A DNA stretch of 64,000 bases from an uncultured Corynebacterium sp. GTDB lineage: Bacteria > Actinomycetota > Actinomycetes > Mycobacteriales > Mycobacteriaceae. The notes beneath the pieces were generated by a model that was given only the letters and a program-made list of their open reading frames with translations, was not told the DNA's origin and did no database searches. Every line of letters begins with the position of its first letter. Position 1 is the stretch's first letter. The stretch spans positions 71,259 through 135,258 of the forward strand of contig CALUCD010000007.1 in the NCBI GenBank assembly GCA_943914465.1. Reading direction: 5' to 3'. A program made the translations under genes and the position numbers. This document shows positions 16,579-25,493 of the stretch, piece by piece.

Positions 16579-17160
16579 ATGTCCGACTACACCCCGAAGA
16601 ATGAAGACGCGCCGAAGACTGGCGCTAACAGCGATGCGCGCACCGATGCGCAATCGAACCCGGAGACACAGGAAGCGCGCGCCAACCTGCGCGAGGCGGG
16701 GGATGCAATCCTCGCAGCTGGTTCTGCAATCGGCGCGGCCCTTGGCAAATTCGCCGAGGGGCTGCCGGACCGATTCAAGAATGCGTCTGACAGTGCGCGT
16801 GAAACCCTCAACGCAGCCACCACAGAGGGAGAGGTCCGCTCGGTTGCGGCCAACTTCACCAACGAGGCGGAGAAGGTCTTCAACTCGCTGCGTGAGCGGG
16901 ACCTGAAGTTCACCGAAGACGCAAAGGCGAAGTTGAGCAGCACGATCACTGACATTCGCTCGTCGTTCAACGACCGGATGGACAAGGCTGACACCAGCGG
17001 AGCAGACAGCACGATTAGCGAGCTGCGTTCCCGCTTCGACGACCTGGTTGACCGCGTGCAGAAGCAGTTCACTGGGGACGACAACGCTGCGCACAACACC
17101 AAGCACGGGGACGTGATCGACGGCGAGGTTGTAGAAACGGATACCACCGAGAAGCCATGA
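16579..17160 (+). CDS. Helical protein at the HbhA position (CGLAU_01105-like)
   Basis: A 193-residue soluble protein without signal peptide or membrane helix. Residues about 30-165 are predicted long helices with Ala/Glu/Arg/Lys spacing typical of coiled coils (EKVFNSLRERDLKFTEDAKAK; RSRFDDLVDRVQKQF); both ends are polar and disordered and the tail is acidic. In M. tuberculosis the gene before the DUF2516 gene is hbhA, a heparin-binding helical surface protein with a Lys-rich tail. This protein holds the same position but has no Lys/Ala tail. The SD AAGGAGG is strong. It overlaps the next gene by four bases (ATGA). Confidence 0.75.
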   Translation: MSDYTPKNEDAPKTGANSDARTDAQSNPETQEARANLREAGDAILAAGSAIGAALGKFAEGLPDRFKNASDSARETLNAATTEGEVRSVAANFTNEAEKVFNSLRERDLKFTEDAKAKLSSTITDIRSSFNDRMDKADTSGADSTISELRSRFDDLVDRVQKQFTGDDNAAHNTKHGDVIDGEVVETDTTEKP

Positions 17161-17471
17161 GTTCGTCTGCTGTTGAACAAATCGGTATGATCATGCGCAT
17201 CCCCAGCTACGCTGGGCAGGCGCTGTTCGTGCTCGTGGGACTGGCCGCGATTGCGGGTGTGGTGATGGCAGCCACGACCCGCCCTGACGCGTTTGACGCG
17301 GCGGGCCGGCTGTCCAAGATGGGCTGGGTCGCCATTCTGGCTGTCTCAGCCGTTGCACTGCTGCTGGGTGTGCGGTTTATCGCCTGGTTCGGTGCAGTGG
17401 CTGTGGGCATCTACTTTTTTGATGTCCGGCCACAGATCAACAACATTTTGCGCGGCAACTTCGGCTGGTAG
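17157..17471 (+). CDS. DUF2516 family membrane protein
   Basis: A 104-residue protein with three hydrophobic segments at about residues 19-40, 56-73 and 75-90, ending RPQINNILRGNFGW, a tail typical of DUF2516. Function is unknown. Translation is coupled to the preceding helical gene through the ATGA overlap, so the two probably act together at the membrane. Confidence 0.85.
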   Translation: MSSSAVEQIGMIMRIPSYAGQALFVLVGLAAIAGVVMAATTRPDAFDAAGRLSKMGWVAILAVSAVALLLGVRFIAWFGAVAVGIYFFDVRPQINNILRGNFGW

Positions 17472-17522
17472 CCGTCACTGCCGGCACGCCGCGCCGGCGA
17501 TAGCCTGTGCAGCTTATGGCGC

Positions 17523-18332
17523 CTACGCAGCGCCTTCGAGCTGGCCTTGCTCTTGAAGCTGGGGTTGGTTTGGGCCCTGGAGTTGGCGTTGCAGCTCGGT
17601 GAAGTTGACGTTTTCGCCGTCCATGGTCAGCTCGAGCCCGCCTGGGATGACGGTAATGTTGCGAACCTGCATTTCACCGATCACATCTTGACGCATGCCT
17701 TCCGCCAGCGCCTCGCTGAGTGATTCGGACACCCCACCGGGCAGATCGAAGCCAAACAGCTGCGTATTCTCCGCCTCGAATGAGACTTGTCCGTTCGCGT
17801 TTATCGGCCGTAACTCAATGCCTGCCGCGCCGCCGCTGAACATGATGCTGACGGTGCCTTGGGCATCATTGGCGCTGACCTCAGAGACCGAAATGAGGCT
17901 GCCGAGGAAGCCGTTATCCCCAATCTGCTGTTCGATTGCGCGGTTGAGCATCACGCGCAGGAAGTCGTTGGGCAGCTGGGTGGTCAGTTGAAAAGATTCA
18001 GCCACCGGGTCATTGCCGGTGACGTGGACGCGGTCAAGGTTGACGGTTGCGGCCGGGTTACCGGTCGCCTGATCGCCGTTGACTACGAGGGTGGACGGGG
18101 TTGTCAGCGTCATGTGTGGCAGTGCGCCGGTAAGCAGACCGAGGGTCACCGGTTGCGGGCCAAAGGAAACGTCTGGCTTCGCGTCACCGGTGCTTGCGCT
18201 CGCCGCAGGTGCGGCCTCGAACTCTGAGGTGATCTGGTTTGCCAAGAAGATGCGGATACCCACCTCCGCAATCACCAGGAGCACCAGGAGCGCCGCGAGC
18301 ACGCCGACGATGACCTTCCACGCTGTTTTCAT
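17523..18332 (-). CDS. LmeA-like (DUF2993) phospholipid-binding protein
   Basis: A 269-residue protein with one N-terminal membrane segment or uncleaved signal (residues 5-30) and a DUF2993 domain outside the membrane (TLGLLTGALPHMTLTTPSTLV). The mycobacterial DUF2993 protein LmeA binds phospholipid and supports lipomannan elongation, so a glycolipid role is plausible. The last 40 residues are Gln-rich (LQRQLQGPNQPQLQEQGQ). ATG 18332 has a TACACT box 7 bases upstream. It lies 5 bases after the methyltransferase gene and probably shares its transcript. Confidence 0.8.
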   Translation of the reverse strand: MKTAWKVIVGVLAALLVLLVIAEVGIRIFLANQITSEFEAAPAASASTGDAKPDVSFGPQPVTLGLLTGALPHMTLTTPSTLVVNGDQATGNPAATVNLDRVHVTGNDPVAESFQLTTQLPNDFLRVMLNRAIEQQIGDNGFLGSLISVSEVSANDAQGTVSIMFSGGAAGIELRPINANGQVSFEAENTQLFGFDLPGGVSESLSEALAEGMRQDVIGEMQVRNITVIPGGLELTMDGENVNFTELQRQLQGPNQPQLQEQGQLEGAA

Positions 18333-18337
18333 GCCCA

Positions 18338-19150
18338 CTAGTGTACGTCCGGGGAAACCGCCGCCCAATCGACTGTCAGTGTGTTGTCGCGCAGCTTCCG
18401 CCGCTGGGAGGTGAGCGGCCAGCCATGTGCAATGAGGTCCGCATGGGCATGCTGCCAGCGCACTCGTGGCCCATGCGGCGCCCAACCGGCGGCCCGCTCC
18501 CAGGCGGCATCTGCCTCAGCTAACAGCGCGTAGATTGGCTCACCTGGCACATTGCGGTGAATCAGCGCCTTGGGCAGCCGTTCTGCCAGCTCACTGGGCA
18601 TGGCTACGCGGTGTGGGTCCCATGACAGGGTCAGGGTCTGTGGCCCAGTGGCGTCGAGCAGCACCCAGGTGGCCAGACGGCCGAGCTCGTCGCAGGTGCC
18701 TTCGATGAACACCCCGCCTGGGGCGAGACGCGAGGTGACCGCCTGCCACGCTGCCGCGACCTCGGAGACGTCATATTGACGCAGCACGTTGAATGCCCGC
18801 ACCAGGTGGGGCTGGTAGCCCGCGAGTTCAAATCCGCCGAGCTCGAAGCGAACACCGTCGCGCGGTGGGAGCACCCGTTCGGGGTCGATTTCCAGTCCCA
18901 CGACGTCGATACGCGGATTGATGCGGTGAAGCCACCGTGCCCATTCAACGGTGGTCGTGTGCGAGGCGCCGTAGCCCAGGTCGAGCGCTAGCGGAGTGTG
19001 CACGCTGCGCAAAAGTGAGATAACCCGCGGGTGAAAGCGGGTCCAGCGATCGCAGCGCCGCAGACGATTGTGGCCAGTCGTGCCGCGGGTGATCACACCG
19101 TAGGGCTTTCCCGCCCCACCAGTGGAGCGAAGGTTGTGGTGGTGCGCCAC
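18338..19150 (-). CDS. Class I SAM-dependent methyltransferase-like protein
   Basis: A 270-residue protein with a Rossmann-like SAM site: LALDLGYGASHTTTVEWA (motif I), DVVGLEIDPERV (motif II acidic residue) and RLAPGGVFIEGTCDE (post-I loop). Substrate unknown. The N-terminus is His- and Gly-rich. The start is GTG 19150, 24 bases after the DUF2505 gene, and the LmeA-like gene follows immediately, forming a three-gene minus-strand operon divergent from murB. Confidence 0.8.
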   Translation of the reverse strand: MAHHHNLRSTGGAGKPYGVITRGTTGHNRLRRCDRWTRFHPRVISLLRSVHTPLALDLGYGASHTTTVEWARWLHRINPRIDVVGLEIDPERVLPPRDGVRFELGGFELAGYQPHLVRAFNVLRQYDVSEVAAAWQAVTSRLAPGGVFIEGTCDELGRLATWVLLDATGPQTLTLSWDPHRVAMPSELAERLPKALIHRNVPGEPIYALLAEADAAWERAAGWAPHGPRVRWQHAHADLIAHGWPLTSQRRKLRDNTLTVDWAAVSPDVH

Positions 19151-19174
19151 GCCAGCGAGTTCAGGCCTACAGGT

Positions 19175-19666
19175 TTAGAGGTTGTCAGTGATCCACTGCT
19201 CGGTGAGCTTCGCCTCGTTGGCGACGATCTCGTCCAACGCCTCAGCGACCTTCGGCTCAAGCGCGGCACCCATGAACGGGATGTCCACCTTCACCTCGTT
19301 GTCGTAGTCAAGGGTGGTCACGTCCCCGTCGCCGCGCATTGCGATCTCGCCCGAAAGATCAACCGGGGTGCCTTTTACATCACCGGTGAACGAGTGGTTC
19401 GCCGCACCGTCTGTGACTTCCCCGATGGTGACAACGCGCTTGAGCTTCAAATCCTGCGAAATCATCGCCTGCGCAGCTTCGGGCAGGATCGACTTCGGCA
19501 GAATCTCAAACAGCGTTACGGTGTTGCCGGCGAACTCGTGCAGCTGGCCAGGCTCTGGCGACAGCGTGGCCGCCACATGCTCCCAGTACTCCTTGGTTGC
19601 GTAGGCCTGAGCCACTTTTTCAACCGGGTGAGCAATCGTGACAGTAGTTTCGCTACGTGCAGTCAT
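19175..19666 (-). CDS. DUF2505 family protein
   Basis: A 163-residue protein of the DUF2505 family, related to START-like folds: TVTIAHPVEKVAQAYATKEYWEH at the N-terminus, strands in the middle (TLDYDNEVKVDIPFMGAALE) and a C-terminal helix. Function is unknown; such proteins sit beside murB in Corynebacteriales. ATG 19666 follows TAGTCT (19674-19679 on the top strand) by 7 bases, so the mRNA is probably leaderless. It is divergent from murB, and the -10 boxes of the two genes overlap. Confidence 0.85.
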   Translation of the reverse strand: MTARSETTVTIAHPVEKVAQAYATKEYWEHVAATLSPEPGQLHEFAGNTVTLFEILPKSILPEAAQAMISQDLKLKRVVTIGEVTDGAANHSFTGDVKGTPVDLSGEIAMRGDGDVTTLDYDNEVKVDIPFMGAALEPKVAEALDEIVANEAKLTEQWITDNL

Positions 19667-19690
19667 GGTGAACAGACTACCGTGGCATAG
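19667..19690. promoter_or_regulatory. Overlapping divergent -10 boxes of DUF2505 operon and murB
   Basis: TAGTCT for the minus-strand gene (19674-19679) and TACCGT for murB (19678-19683) share two bases. Each lies 7 bases from its own start codon. Only 24 bases separate the two coding regions, so the two polymerases cannot occupy both promoters at once. Confidence 0.6.
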
Positions 19691-20701
19691 GTGCATGATT
19701 CATCTTTCACCTCCCTCACCACCTTGCGCGTCGGCGGCACCCCTGCGGCAGCTGTGACCTGCGAGAGCGCCGAAGACCTCGCCGAGACCGTCGCCCGCCT
19801 TGACGCAGAAGGTGCCCCGCTGCTGGTTGTCGGCGGCGGTTCGAACCTCGTTGTCGCAGACGGCCCGCTTGATCTCACCGCCGTACTCGTGCGAAATGAG
19901 GGCATTTCGCTTGTGGACGCCTCGACCCTCCGCATCGCCGCCGGCACCCCCTGGGACGACGTCGTTGCTTTCGCCGTGGAGCACGGCCTGGGGGGCATCG
20001 AAGCCCTGTCCGGTATTCCAGGGTCCGCAGGCGCTACACCGGTGCAAAACGTTGGCGCCTACGGCTCGGAAATCTCCGACGTTCTTACCCGCGTGCGGTT
20101 GTTCAACCGGGAAACTGGGGTGGATGAGTGGGTGCCCGCTGAGGCCTTAGAGTTGTCCTACCGCTACTCCAACCTGAAGTTCACCGGCCGCGCAGTAGTG
20201 CTGGAGCTGGAACTGCAACTGACAGAAACTGAGCTGTCAATCCCGTTGCGTCACCTGGGCGGCAACCAAGTTTCACTCGCCGAGGCGCGCGAGTCCGTCC
20301 TGGCCACACGCCGGGCAAAGGGCATGGTGCTCGATGAGACAGACCACGACACCTGGTCTGCCGGCTCGTTTTTCACCAACCCTGTAGTTCCTGCCGCCAA
20401 AGCAGACGAGGTGGAAGCACTGGTGGGAGAAGAAGGCATGCCCCGCTTCCCGCAGGGCACAGACGCGGATGCACCGGTGAAACTTTCAGCCGCGTGGCTG
20501 ATTGAGCGCGCCGGGTTCCCGCGCGGCTTCCCGGGTGAAGGCGCACCGGCACGCCTATCAACCAAGCACACGCTCGCGTTGACGAACCGGGGCACTGCAA
20601 CGGCCAGCGATATTGTGGCGTTGGCGCGGGAGGTGCAAGGCGGCGTCGACAAGCGATTCGGCGTTGAGCTTGTGCCTGAGCCTGTGTGGGTCGGGCTGTA
20701 G
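19691..20701 (+). CDS. murB: UDP-N-acetylenolpyruvoylglucosamine reductase
   Basis: A 336-residue FAD enzyme that reduces UDP-GlcNAc-enolpyruvate to UDP-MurNAc in peptidoglycan synthesis. It has the N-terminal TTLRVGGTPAA, the FAD-site LLVVGGGSNLVVAD, the GIPGSAGATPVQNVGAYG loop and SAGSFFTNP with the catalytic Ser. The start is GTG 19691, 7 bases after TACCGT; the next ATG is out of frame. Probably leaderless. Confidence 0.96.
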   Translation: MHDSSFTSLTTLRVGGTPAAAVTCESAEDLAETVARLDAEGAPLLVVGGGSNLVVADGPLDLTAVLVRNEGISLVDASTLRIAAGTPWDDVVAFAVEHGLGGIEALSGIPGSAGATPVQNVGAYGSEISDVLTRVRLFNRETGVDEWVPAEALELSYRYSNLKFTGRAVVLELELQLTETELSIPLRHLGGNQVSLAEARESVLATRRAKGMVLDETDHDTWSAGSFFTNPVVPAAKADEVEALVGEEGMPRFPQGTDADAPVKLSAAWLIERAGFPRGFPGEGAPARLSTKHTLALTNRGTATASDIVALAREVQGGVDKRFGVELVPEPVWVGL

Positions 20702-20717
20702 CGACCGAGCGGCGTTC

Positions 20718-21389
20718 CTAACGCTGTTCTGAGCGTTCTGCCGCTAGCGCCCACGATCCGACGCCGGCGGTGCGAAATTGGATTGCCAGGGCGATCATGA
20801 GCACGATCAGGGTTACAGCTATGTGCGGCCATGAGCACCATGGCCCGTCCCCGCGGAGTGCGGCAAACGGCCATAGGTTGATGTCATGGAAGAAGACGAG
20901 CGGCGCAATCCCGATGACCCATGACAGTAGCGCCAGCGGAATACCCCGGAGTTTGCCAAGCAGGGTGATGGCTACCGTAGCGATCCCGAAAACAAGCATG
21001 CCGTTGTTGATGAGCAGCTCGCTTTCTGGAGCCACGCTCGTCGTGCCCGCTTCCGCAAAGTAAGCGAGGTTGAGCTGGCGTGCCGCGAAGCCGGACACGA
21101 TTAGAACGCAGCTTCCTGCGATAACAAGTCGCGTCGCGGCGAGCCTCTGCGCCCGCGGCCGCCGCAAGTCAATTTCAGGCATGGTCGGGGCAATGAGCGC
21201 GGCCACGCAGATGGCGTAGAGCACACAGACAACCTCATTCGCGACAATGATGTTCGGATCGTCTGGGGGACCCGCGATGGTGAACCGGATCCCCCTGATC
21301 ACGCGAATCGCGGGCAGACAACCTAGGGTGAGCACGCCGATGAGCATCCAGGGGGTTGCCCGGCACAGACTGCGAAGTGGCACTAGCAA
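20718..21389 (-). CDS. Six-helix membrane protein next to ABC transporter
   Basis: A 223-residue protein with about six membrane helices spaced along its length and no recognisable domain. It starts 9 bases after the end of the ABC permease-like gene on the same strand, so it is probably a second membrane component of that transporter. Its 3' end faces murB. Specificity is unknown. Confidence 0.6.
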   Translation of the reverse strand: MLVPLRSLCRATPWMLIGVLTLGCLPAIRVIRGIRFTIAGPPDDPNIIVANEVVCVLYAICVAALIAPTMPEIDLRRPRAQRLAATRLVIAGSCVLIVSGFAARQLNLAYFAEAGTTSVAPESELLINNGMLVFGIATVAITLLGKLRGIPLALLSWVIGIAPLVFFHDINLWPFAALRGDGPWCSWPHIAVTLIVLMIALAIQFRTAGVGSWALAAERSEQR

Positions 21390-21398
21390 CTCAATTCT

Positions 21399-22715
21399 TT
21401 ATTGCGGGGCCGGGACACCGAGCATTTCGAAGGTGCCGTGGCAGGTTGTGATGGCATCGATATTGGCAGCAATCCGCTCGTTTGCCACTTCGGGCGGCAG
21501 CTTCGACAGCTCGTCTTCGGGTACGAGTTTGTTGCCCGCTTCGTCAGCGGCGTAGTAAAACGCGCCGTTCTCAGAGACGATCCGCGAATAGGTGCCCGTT
21601 TGTTTCACCGCGTAGACACCTACGCGGTCGATAACTTTGGCGCCTTCAGAAAGTGGGTCGGTGCAAGAATCCAGCCCCAGGTTCTCAAGTACCCGCTCGC
21701 TTACGTCAATTCGGCGGTTCGGGCTTTGAATTTCGATAGCCCGGTAGGACGGATCCCTTAAGTGGTACGACTGCAGCTCTGCGAACTGCGTAGGTTGAGC
21801 ATGAACCGGCGTGAACGAGTCAACTGCATCGAGATCATCAATGGCCATTTGTAGCCCCGGCTCATCTGACGCATCGACGCAAATTACCGAGCCACCGCCA
21901 GTCTCTCTGCAACGATCATCGTCAGTCTTTTCTAAACTCCCCGCCATGCTCTGGCCAAAAGCGGCAAGACCCACTGCCGCGACGATGCCGGCGCTTCGGG
22001 CTGCCAGTTTTGCTGGTGAGGGGGTTGTCGTGAGTACCTTGGCGATCGCGGCGAGGGTGAGTAGAAGGATGCTTGCGACGAGCAACGTGACGATCGCTGC
22101 GGCTAGAGCGTTCTTATCTTCGAAGAGAACACTGTGCAGTCCAGTAATTTGGTTAATGGGAAATACCGCCCAAGCTGTAGTCTCGTTCGCGGCGAAGGCA
22201 GCTACGAAGTAGCTGAACAACAGTGCGATCACGGAGGCGATCAAAGGGTGCACCTTGCGCAGCGCGACTCCGAGCAATGTAGAGACCGCTGCAATTGTGA
22301 CAAGAAAGAAGGCGAGTGATGCGACGGTGCCTACGAAGGCAAGAGGAAGGGTTTGAGTTTGGAAAGCTGCGGTGACGACCGCAGGTGAATAACCAATGAG
22401 AATCGCGGCGAGCGTGAGCAGCGCCACGGTGAGTGCGATACGAACTAGCTGTCGGGCGAGCGGATATTTGCCAAGAGATGAAGCTGTAAAAAGGCCCTGC
22501 GCGGAAAGTGCAGCTGCATTGTAAGCGGAAACCGCCCCGACACCGAATGAGGCAATTGTCGTGATGGCTCGTAAGCGATAGGCAAGATCAGGCCAGCGCA
22601 TGTAGACCACACGAATATCGGAGACGGCGAACCACAGTGATGCGATTACCGCTGCGGTAACAACGATTCCCCCAAGGACGGGCATTGCTGGCGACCCAAG
22701 GCGTCTGGTGATCAT
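21399..22715 (-). CDS. ABC transporter membrane subunit with large outer domain
   Basis: A 438-residue protein. Residues about 1-245 hold seven or so hydrophobic helices. Residues about 265-438 are a soluble domain with four Cys (DDDRCRETGGGSVIC, LDSCTDP, ITTCHGT) that could form two disulfides, which suggests it is outside the cell. It overlaps the ATPase gene by four bases. No diagnostic permease motif was found, so substrate and direction are unknown. Confidence 0.65.
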   Translation of the reverse strand: MITRRLGSPAMPVLGGIVVTAAVIASLWFAVSDIRVVYMRWPDLAYRLRAITTIASFGVGAVSAYNAAALSAQGLFTASSLGKYPLARQLVRIALTVALLTLAAILIGYSPAVVTAAFQTQTLPLAFVGTVASLAFFLVTIAAVSTLLGVALRKVHPLIASVIALLFSYFVAAFAANETTAWAVFPINQITGLHSVLFEDKNALAAAIVTLLVASILLLTLAAIAKVLTTTPSPAKLAARSAGIVAAVGLAAFGQSMAGSLEKTDDDRCRETGGGSVICVDASDEPGLQMAIDDLDAVDSFTPVHAQPTQFAELQSYHLRDPSYRAIEIQSPNRRIDVSERVLENLGLDSCTDPLSEGAKVIDRVGVYAVKQTGTYSRIVSENGAFYYAADEAGNKLVPEDELSKLPPEVANERIAANIDAITTCHGTFEMLGVPAPQ

Positions 22716-23473
22716 TGTGCCACCTCATTTGGAGCTGGAGATTGAGCGATAACTGCCAGTGCCTCTTCCAGAGGGTCACTGCTGTGCGTCGCGGAACTGG
22801 CATGCTGCCGTAGTTGCTGCCAGCTGCCTTCGAATGCGACTCGCCCTTTGTTCAAGGCGATGACGTGGTCAGCTAGGGAAGCCACGTCGTCTGCCAGGTG
22901 AGTGGAGACGACGACAGATGCGTGCTCCCCGATCGTGCGAATCAGATTTCGAACGCCGAATCGAGCTTGTGGGTCGAGGCCTGCGGTCGGCTCATCGAAG
23001 TAGATAACGTCCGGACGATGCATCAAGGCAGCGGCGATCCCGATCCGACGGTTTTGGCCGCCAGATAAGGATCCCACTCGAGTATTGGCGGCCTCCGGCA
23101 ATCCAACTTCAGCAAGAACCTCGGGGATCCGAGCGCGATACTCACTGCGGCTCATCCCCGCTACCCATCCCGCGTAGGCAAGGGCGTCGCTGCAGCTCAT
23201 CGTTGAGACGAATCGGACGTCTTGTGGTACGTAGCCGATTCGCTGACGATAAGCGTCGCGCGTTTTGCCCTCAATGCGTTCGCCATCGACCGAAAAAGAG
23301 CCCCCGTCGGCGGCCTCCAGGGTGCACAGCACACGAATCAGCGTTGATTTGCCGCTACCGTTAGCGCCTATCAGGGTGGTGATGCCTTCTGGCAATTGTG
23401 CGGAAACGTTATCTAGCGCATGCACTGCGCGCCCACTCGCCCTGTACGTCTTGCTCAAGGACTGAAGTTGCAT
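22712..23473 (-). CDS. ABC transporter ATP-binding protein
   Basis: A 253-residue ATPase. Walker A is GANGSGKST (36-44), the Q-loop is Gln84 (YVPQDVRF), the signature is LSGGQNRR from 136, and Walker B with the D-loop is VIYFDEPTAGLDP ending near 168. It resembles the drug/antibiotic or membrane-protein-export classes. ATG 23473 is preceded by TAGTCT with a 6-base gap, so the mRNA may be leaderless; GTG 23476 is just upstream in frame. First gene of a three-gene operon. Confidence 0.92.
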   Translation of the reverse strand: MQLQSLSKTYRASGRAVHALDNVSAQLPEGITTLIGANGSGKSTLIRVLCTLEAADGGSFSVDGERIEGKTRDAYRQRIGYVPQDVRFVSTMSCSDALAYAGWVAGMSRSEYRARIPEVLAEVGLPEAANTRVGSLSGGQNRRIGIAAALMHRPDVIYFDEPTAGLDPQARFGVRNLIRTIGEHASVVVSTHLADDVASLADHVIALNKGRVAFEGSWQQLRQHASSATHSSDPLEEALAVIAQSPAPNEVAQ

Positions 23474-23721
23474 CACCGGAGACTAAATCCTTTCGAATGT
23501 AATCGCTATCGACAAACGCGCTTATTGACGCCCCGCTGGTGGCTCCACCGGCTTTCGACCTCACCGTAGTAATCACCAGCGCCGTTACATGGCGCAAACG
23601 CTCTGTGTACCTGGTTTCCACCCCCGGACTGCGAGCCGTGCACCGGATCGGGACGGTACTTCAAATCTTGGCGTAGCCACACATAGTAGGTTCCCCAGAG
23701 CCCCCCCCAGTGAGTGGCCCG

Positions 23722-25458
23722 CTAGCGCTCCGCGAGCCGGGCGAGGAGCGCGTCGCGGACTTCACGGCGGCGTACCTTGCCCATTTGGTCGCGCTGGAGC
23801 TCTTCGAAGTGGTAGAAGGTGCGGGGAACTTTGTAACGGGTGAGGTTTTCGCGGGCGAAGTCTTTCAGCCCGTCCGGGTCAAGCGCCGCGCCGTCTTCGA
23901 GGACGACGCAGGCGACGACATCCTCGGAGCCGTCGGTGCGGGGGCGACCGACGACGGCGACGTCAACAACGTCGCGGTGGCGGCGCATGACCTCTTCGAC
24001 CTCGGCGGGGTAGACGTTGAACCCGCCGGTGATAATGAGCTCTTTGATGCGCGAGACGAGCCGGATGAACCCGTCTTCTTCCATCACCGCCATGTCGCCG
24101 GTGCGGAACCATCCGTTGTGGAACACCTGCTCGGTGGCTTCTGGGTTGTTGAAGTAGCCCTGGAAGATTTGCGGCCCGCGGGCAAGGATTTCACCGGGCT
24201 CGCCAGAAGGCATGTCCTCGTCAAGGTTGTCTGGGTTGGCAATGCGGATGTCTGTATCCGGGAACGGAATGCCGATGTAGCCGGGGCGACGATCTGCTGA
24301 CTGCGGGTTGCCGATGAGGATGGGGGAGGCTTCGGTGAGCCCATATCCTTCGACGAGGTGGCCGCCGGTGACCTGCTCCCATTCCTCGATGACGTGCGCA
24401 GGCAGTGACGATGCCCCGGAGAATCCGACCTTGACGGCGGAAAGATCCACCTTGTCCTTTTTGGATGCCTGCACAATGCGCTCGAACACGGTGGGCACGC
24501 CGGGCACGAATGATGGCGGGTATTTCTTCAGCGCGTCCATCACCAGATTCATCTTCGGTGCCGGCAGGAGCACTGTTTCACTGCCGATGAGCACCATGAG
24601 CGTGAGTGAGAACGTCAGACCGTAGGCGTGGAAAAACGGCAAGGTGGCCAGCATGCGCTGATCCTCTGCTTGCAGTTCCTTTACCCACTCGCGGCCTTGG
24701 CGCGGGTTTGCGATGAGATTGGTGTGGCTAAGCACTGCACCTTTCGGCGCACCTGTCGTCCCGGAGGTGTAGAGGATGAGCGCCTGTGACTGCGGGGTGA
24801 TCTCGTCTGGGGGGACAATGTCGCTGCCGTCTCCACCGATCGCGGTGCTCATGAGTGCTTCCCACGGCACGCTGTTTTTCGCCGGGCCGGTGAGCGAGTC
24901 TCGTGCTGCACGCAGCTTGCCAAATGGGATTTTCAATGCCGCCCGTTGCAGCGGCGGCATTGCCTTGGTCATGTCCACGCTGATCACGGTCTCCAGCGCG
25001 CAATCGTGGCGTATCTGCTCAAGTGTGTCAGCGACTTTGTCCCACACGATTGCGATGCGCGCCCCGTGGTCTTTGAACTGTGGGCGCAGCTCGTTGGGGG
25101 TATAGAGCGGGTTGTGTTCCACCACGACGCCGCCGACGAGGTGGATGGCGTAGTACGCAGCGACATGCTGTGGGCAGTTCGGCAGCATGATGGCCACGCG
25201 ATCACCTGGGCGCACGCCGAACGCTTTGAGCCCGGCCGCTGCGCGGCGCACGTCGCGGTCAAGCTCCTGATACGTCTTCGCGCGGCCGAAGAACCTGGTC
25301 GCCGTTTTGTCGGCGTTGCGTGCGAGGTTGTCCGCGTAGAGTTGCGGCAGCGTCATCATGCCGTACTCGAGGGAGTGTGCGGTCCACTCCGGGTAGTAGC
25401 GCAGCCAGGGCTTTGCTGATGCAGTGCCGGGCTCGGGCGTCGCGGGGTTTGCAGGCAT
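23722..25458 (-). CDS. Long-chain fatty-acid-CoA ligase (copy 1)
   Basis: A 578-residue member of the ANL superfamily that would activate fatty acids as acyl-AMP and then acyl-CoA. The P-loop ILYTSGTTGAPKGA lies near 228-241; VEGYGLTEASPI and GWFRTGDMAVMEEDGFIRLVSR are the A5 and A7 motifs; the catalytic Lys is in DQMGKVRRREVRD near the C-terminus. ATG 25458 has TAGGGT 7 bases upstream, giving a leaderless start. A dyad CTTACG-GTTG-CGTAAG lies in the -35 region. The gene is a tandem paralogue of 25479-27173. Confidence 0.9.
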   Translation of the reverse strand: MPANPATPEPGTASAKPWLRYYPEWTAHSLEYGMMTLPQLYADNLARNADKTATRFFGRAKTYQELDRDVRRAAAGLKAFGVRPGDRVAIMLPNCPQHVAAYYAIHLVGGVVVEHNPLYTPNELRPQFKDHGARIAIVWDKVADTLEQIRHDCALETVISVDMTKAMPPLQRAALKIPFGKLRAARDSLTGPAKNSVPWEALMSTAIGGDGSDIVPPDEITPQSQALILYTSGTTGAPKGAVLSHTNLIANPRQGREWVKELQAEDQRMLATLPFFHAYGLTFSLTLMVLIGSETVLLPAPKMNLVMDALKKYPPSFVPGVPTVFERIVQASKKDKVDLSAVKVGFSGASSLPAHVIEEWEQVTGGHLVEGYGLTEASPILIGNPQSADRRPGYIGIPFPDTDIRIANPDNLDEDMPSGEPGEILARGPQIFQGYFNNPEATEQVFHNGWFRTGDMAVMEEDGFIRLVSRIKELIITGGFNVYPAEVEEVMRRHRDVVDVAVVGRPRTDGSEDVVACVVLEDGAALDPDGLKDFARENLTRYKVPRTFYHFEELQRDQMGKVRRREVRDALLARLAER

Positions 25459-25477
25459 GGGGACCACCCTACGCCAA

Positions 25478-25493
25478 CTTACGGTTGCGTAAG
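25478..25493. promoter_or_regulatory. Dyad operator upstream of acyl-CoA ligase copy 1
   Basis: CTTACGGTTGCGTAAG: perfect 6-base half sites around a 4-base spacer. It sits 20-35 bases upstream of the inferred leaderless start and includes the stop codon of copy 2. A near-match lies upstream of copy 2. Confidence 0.55.
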
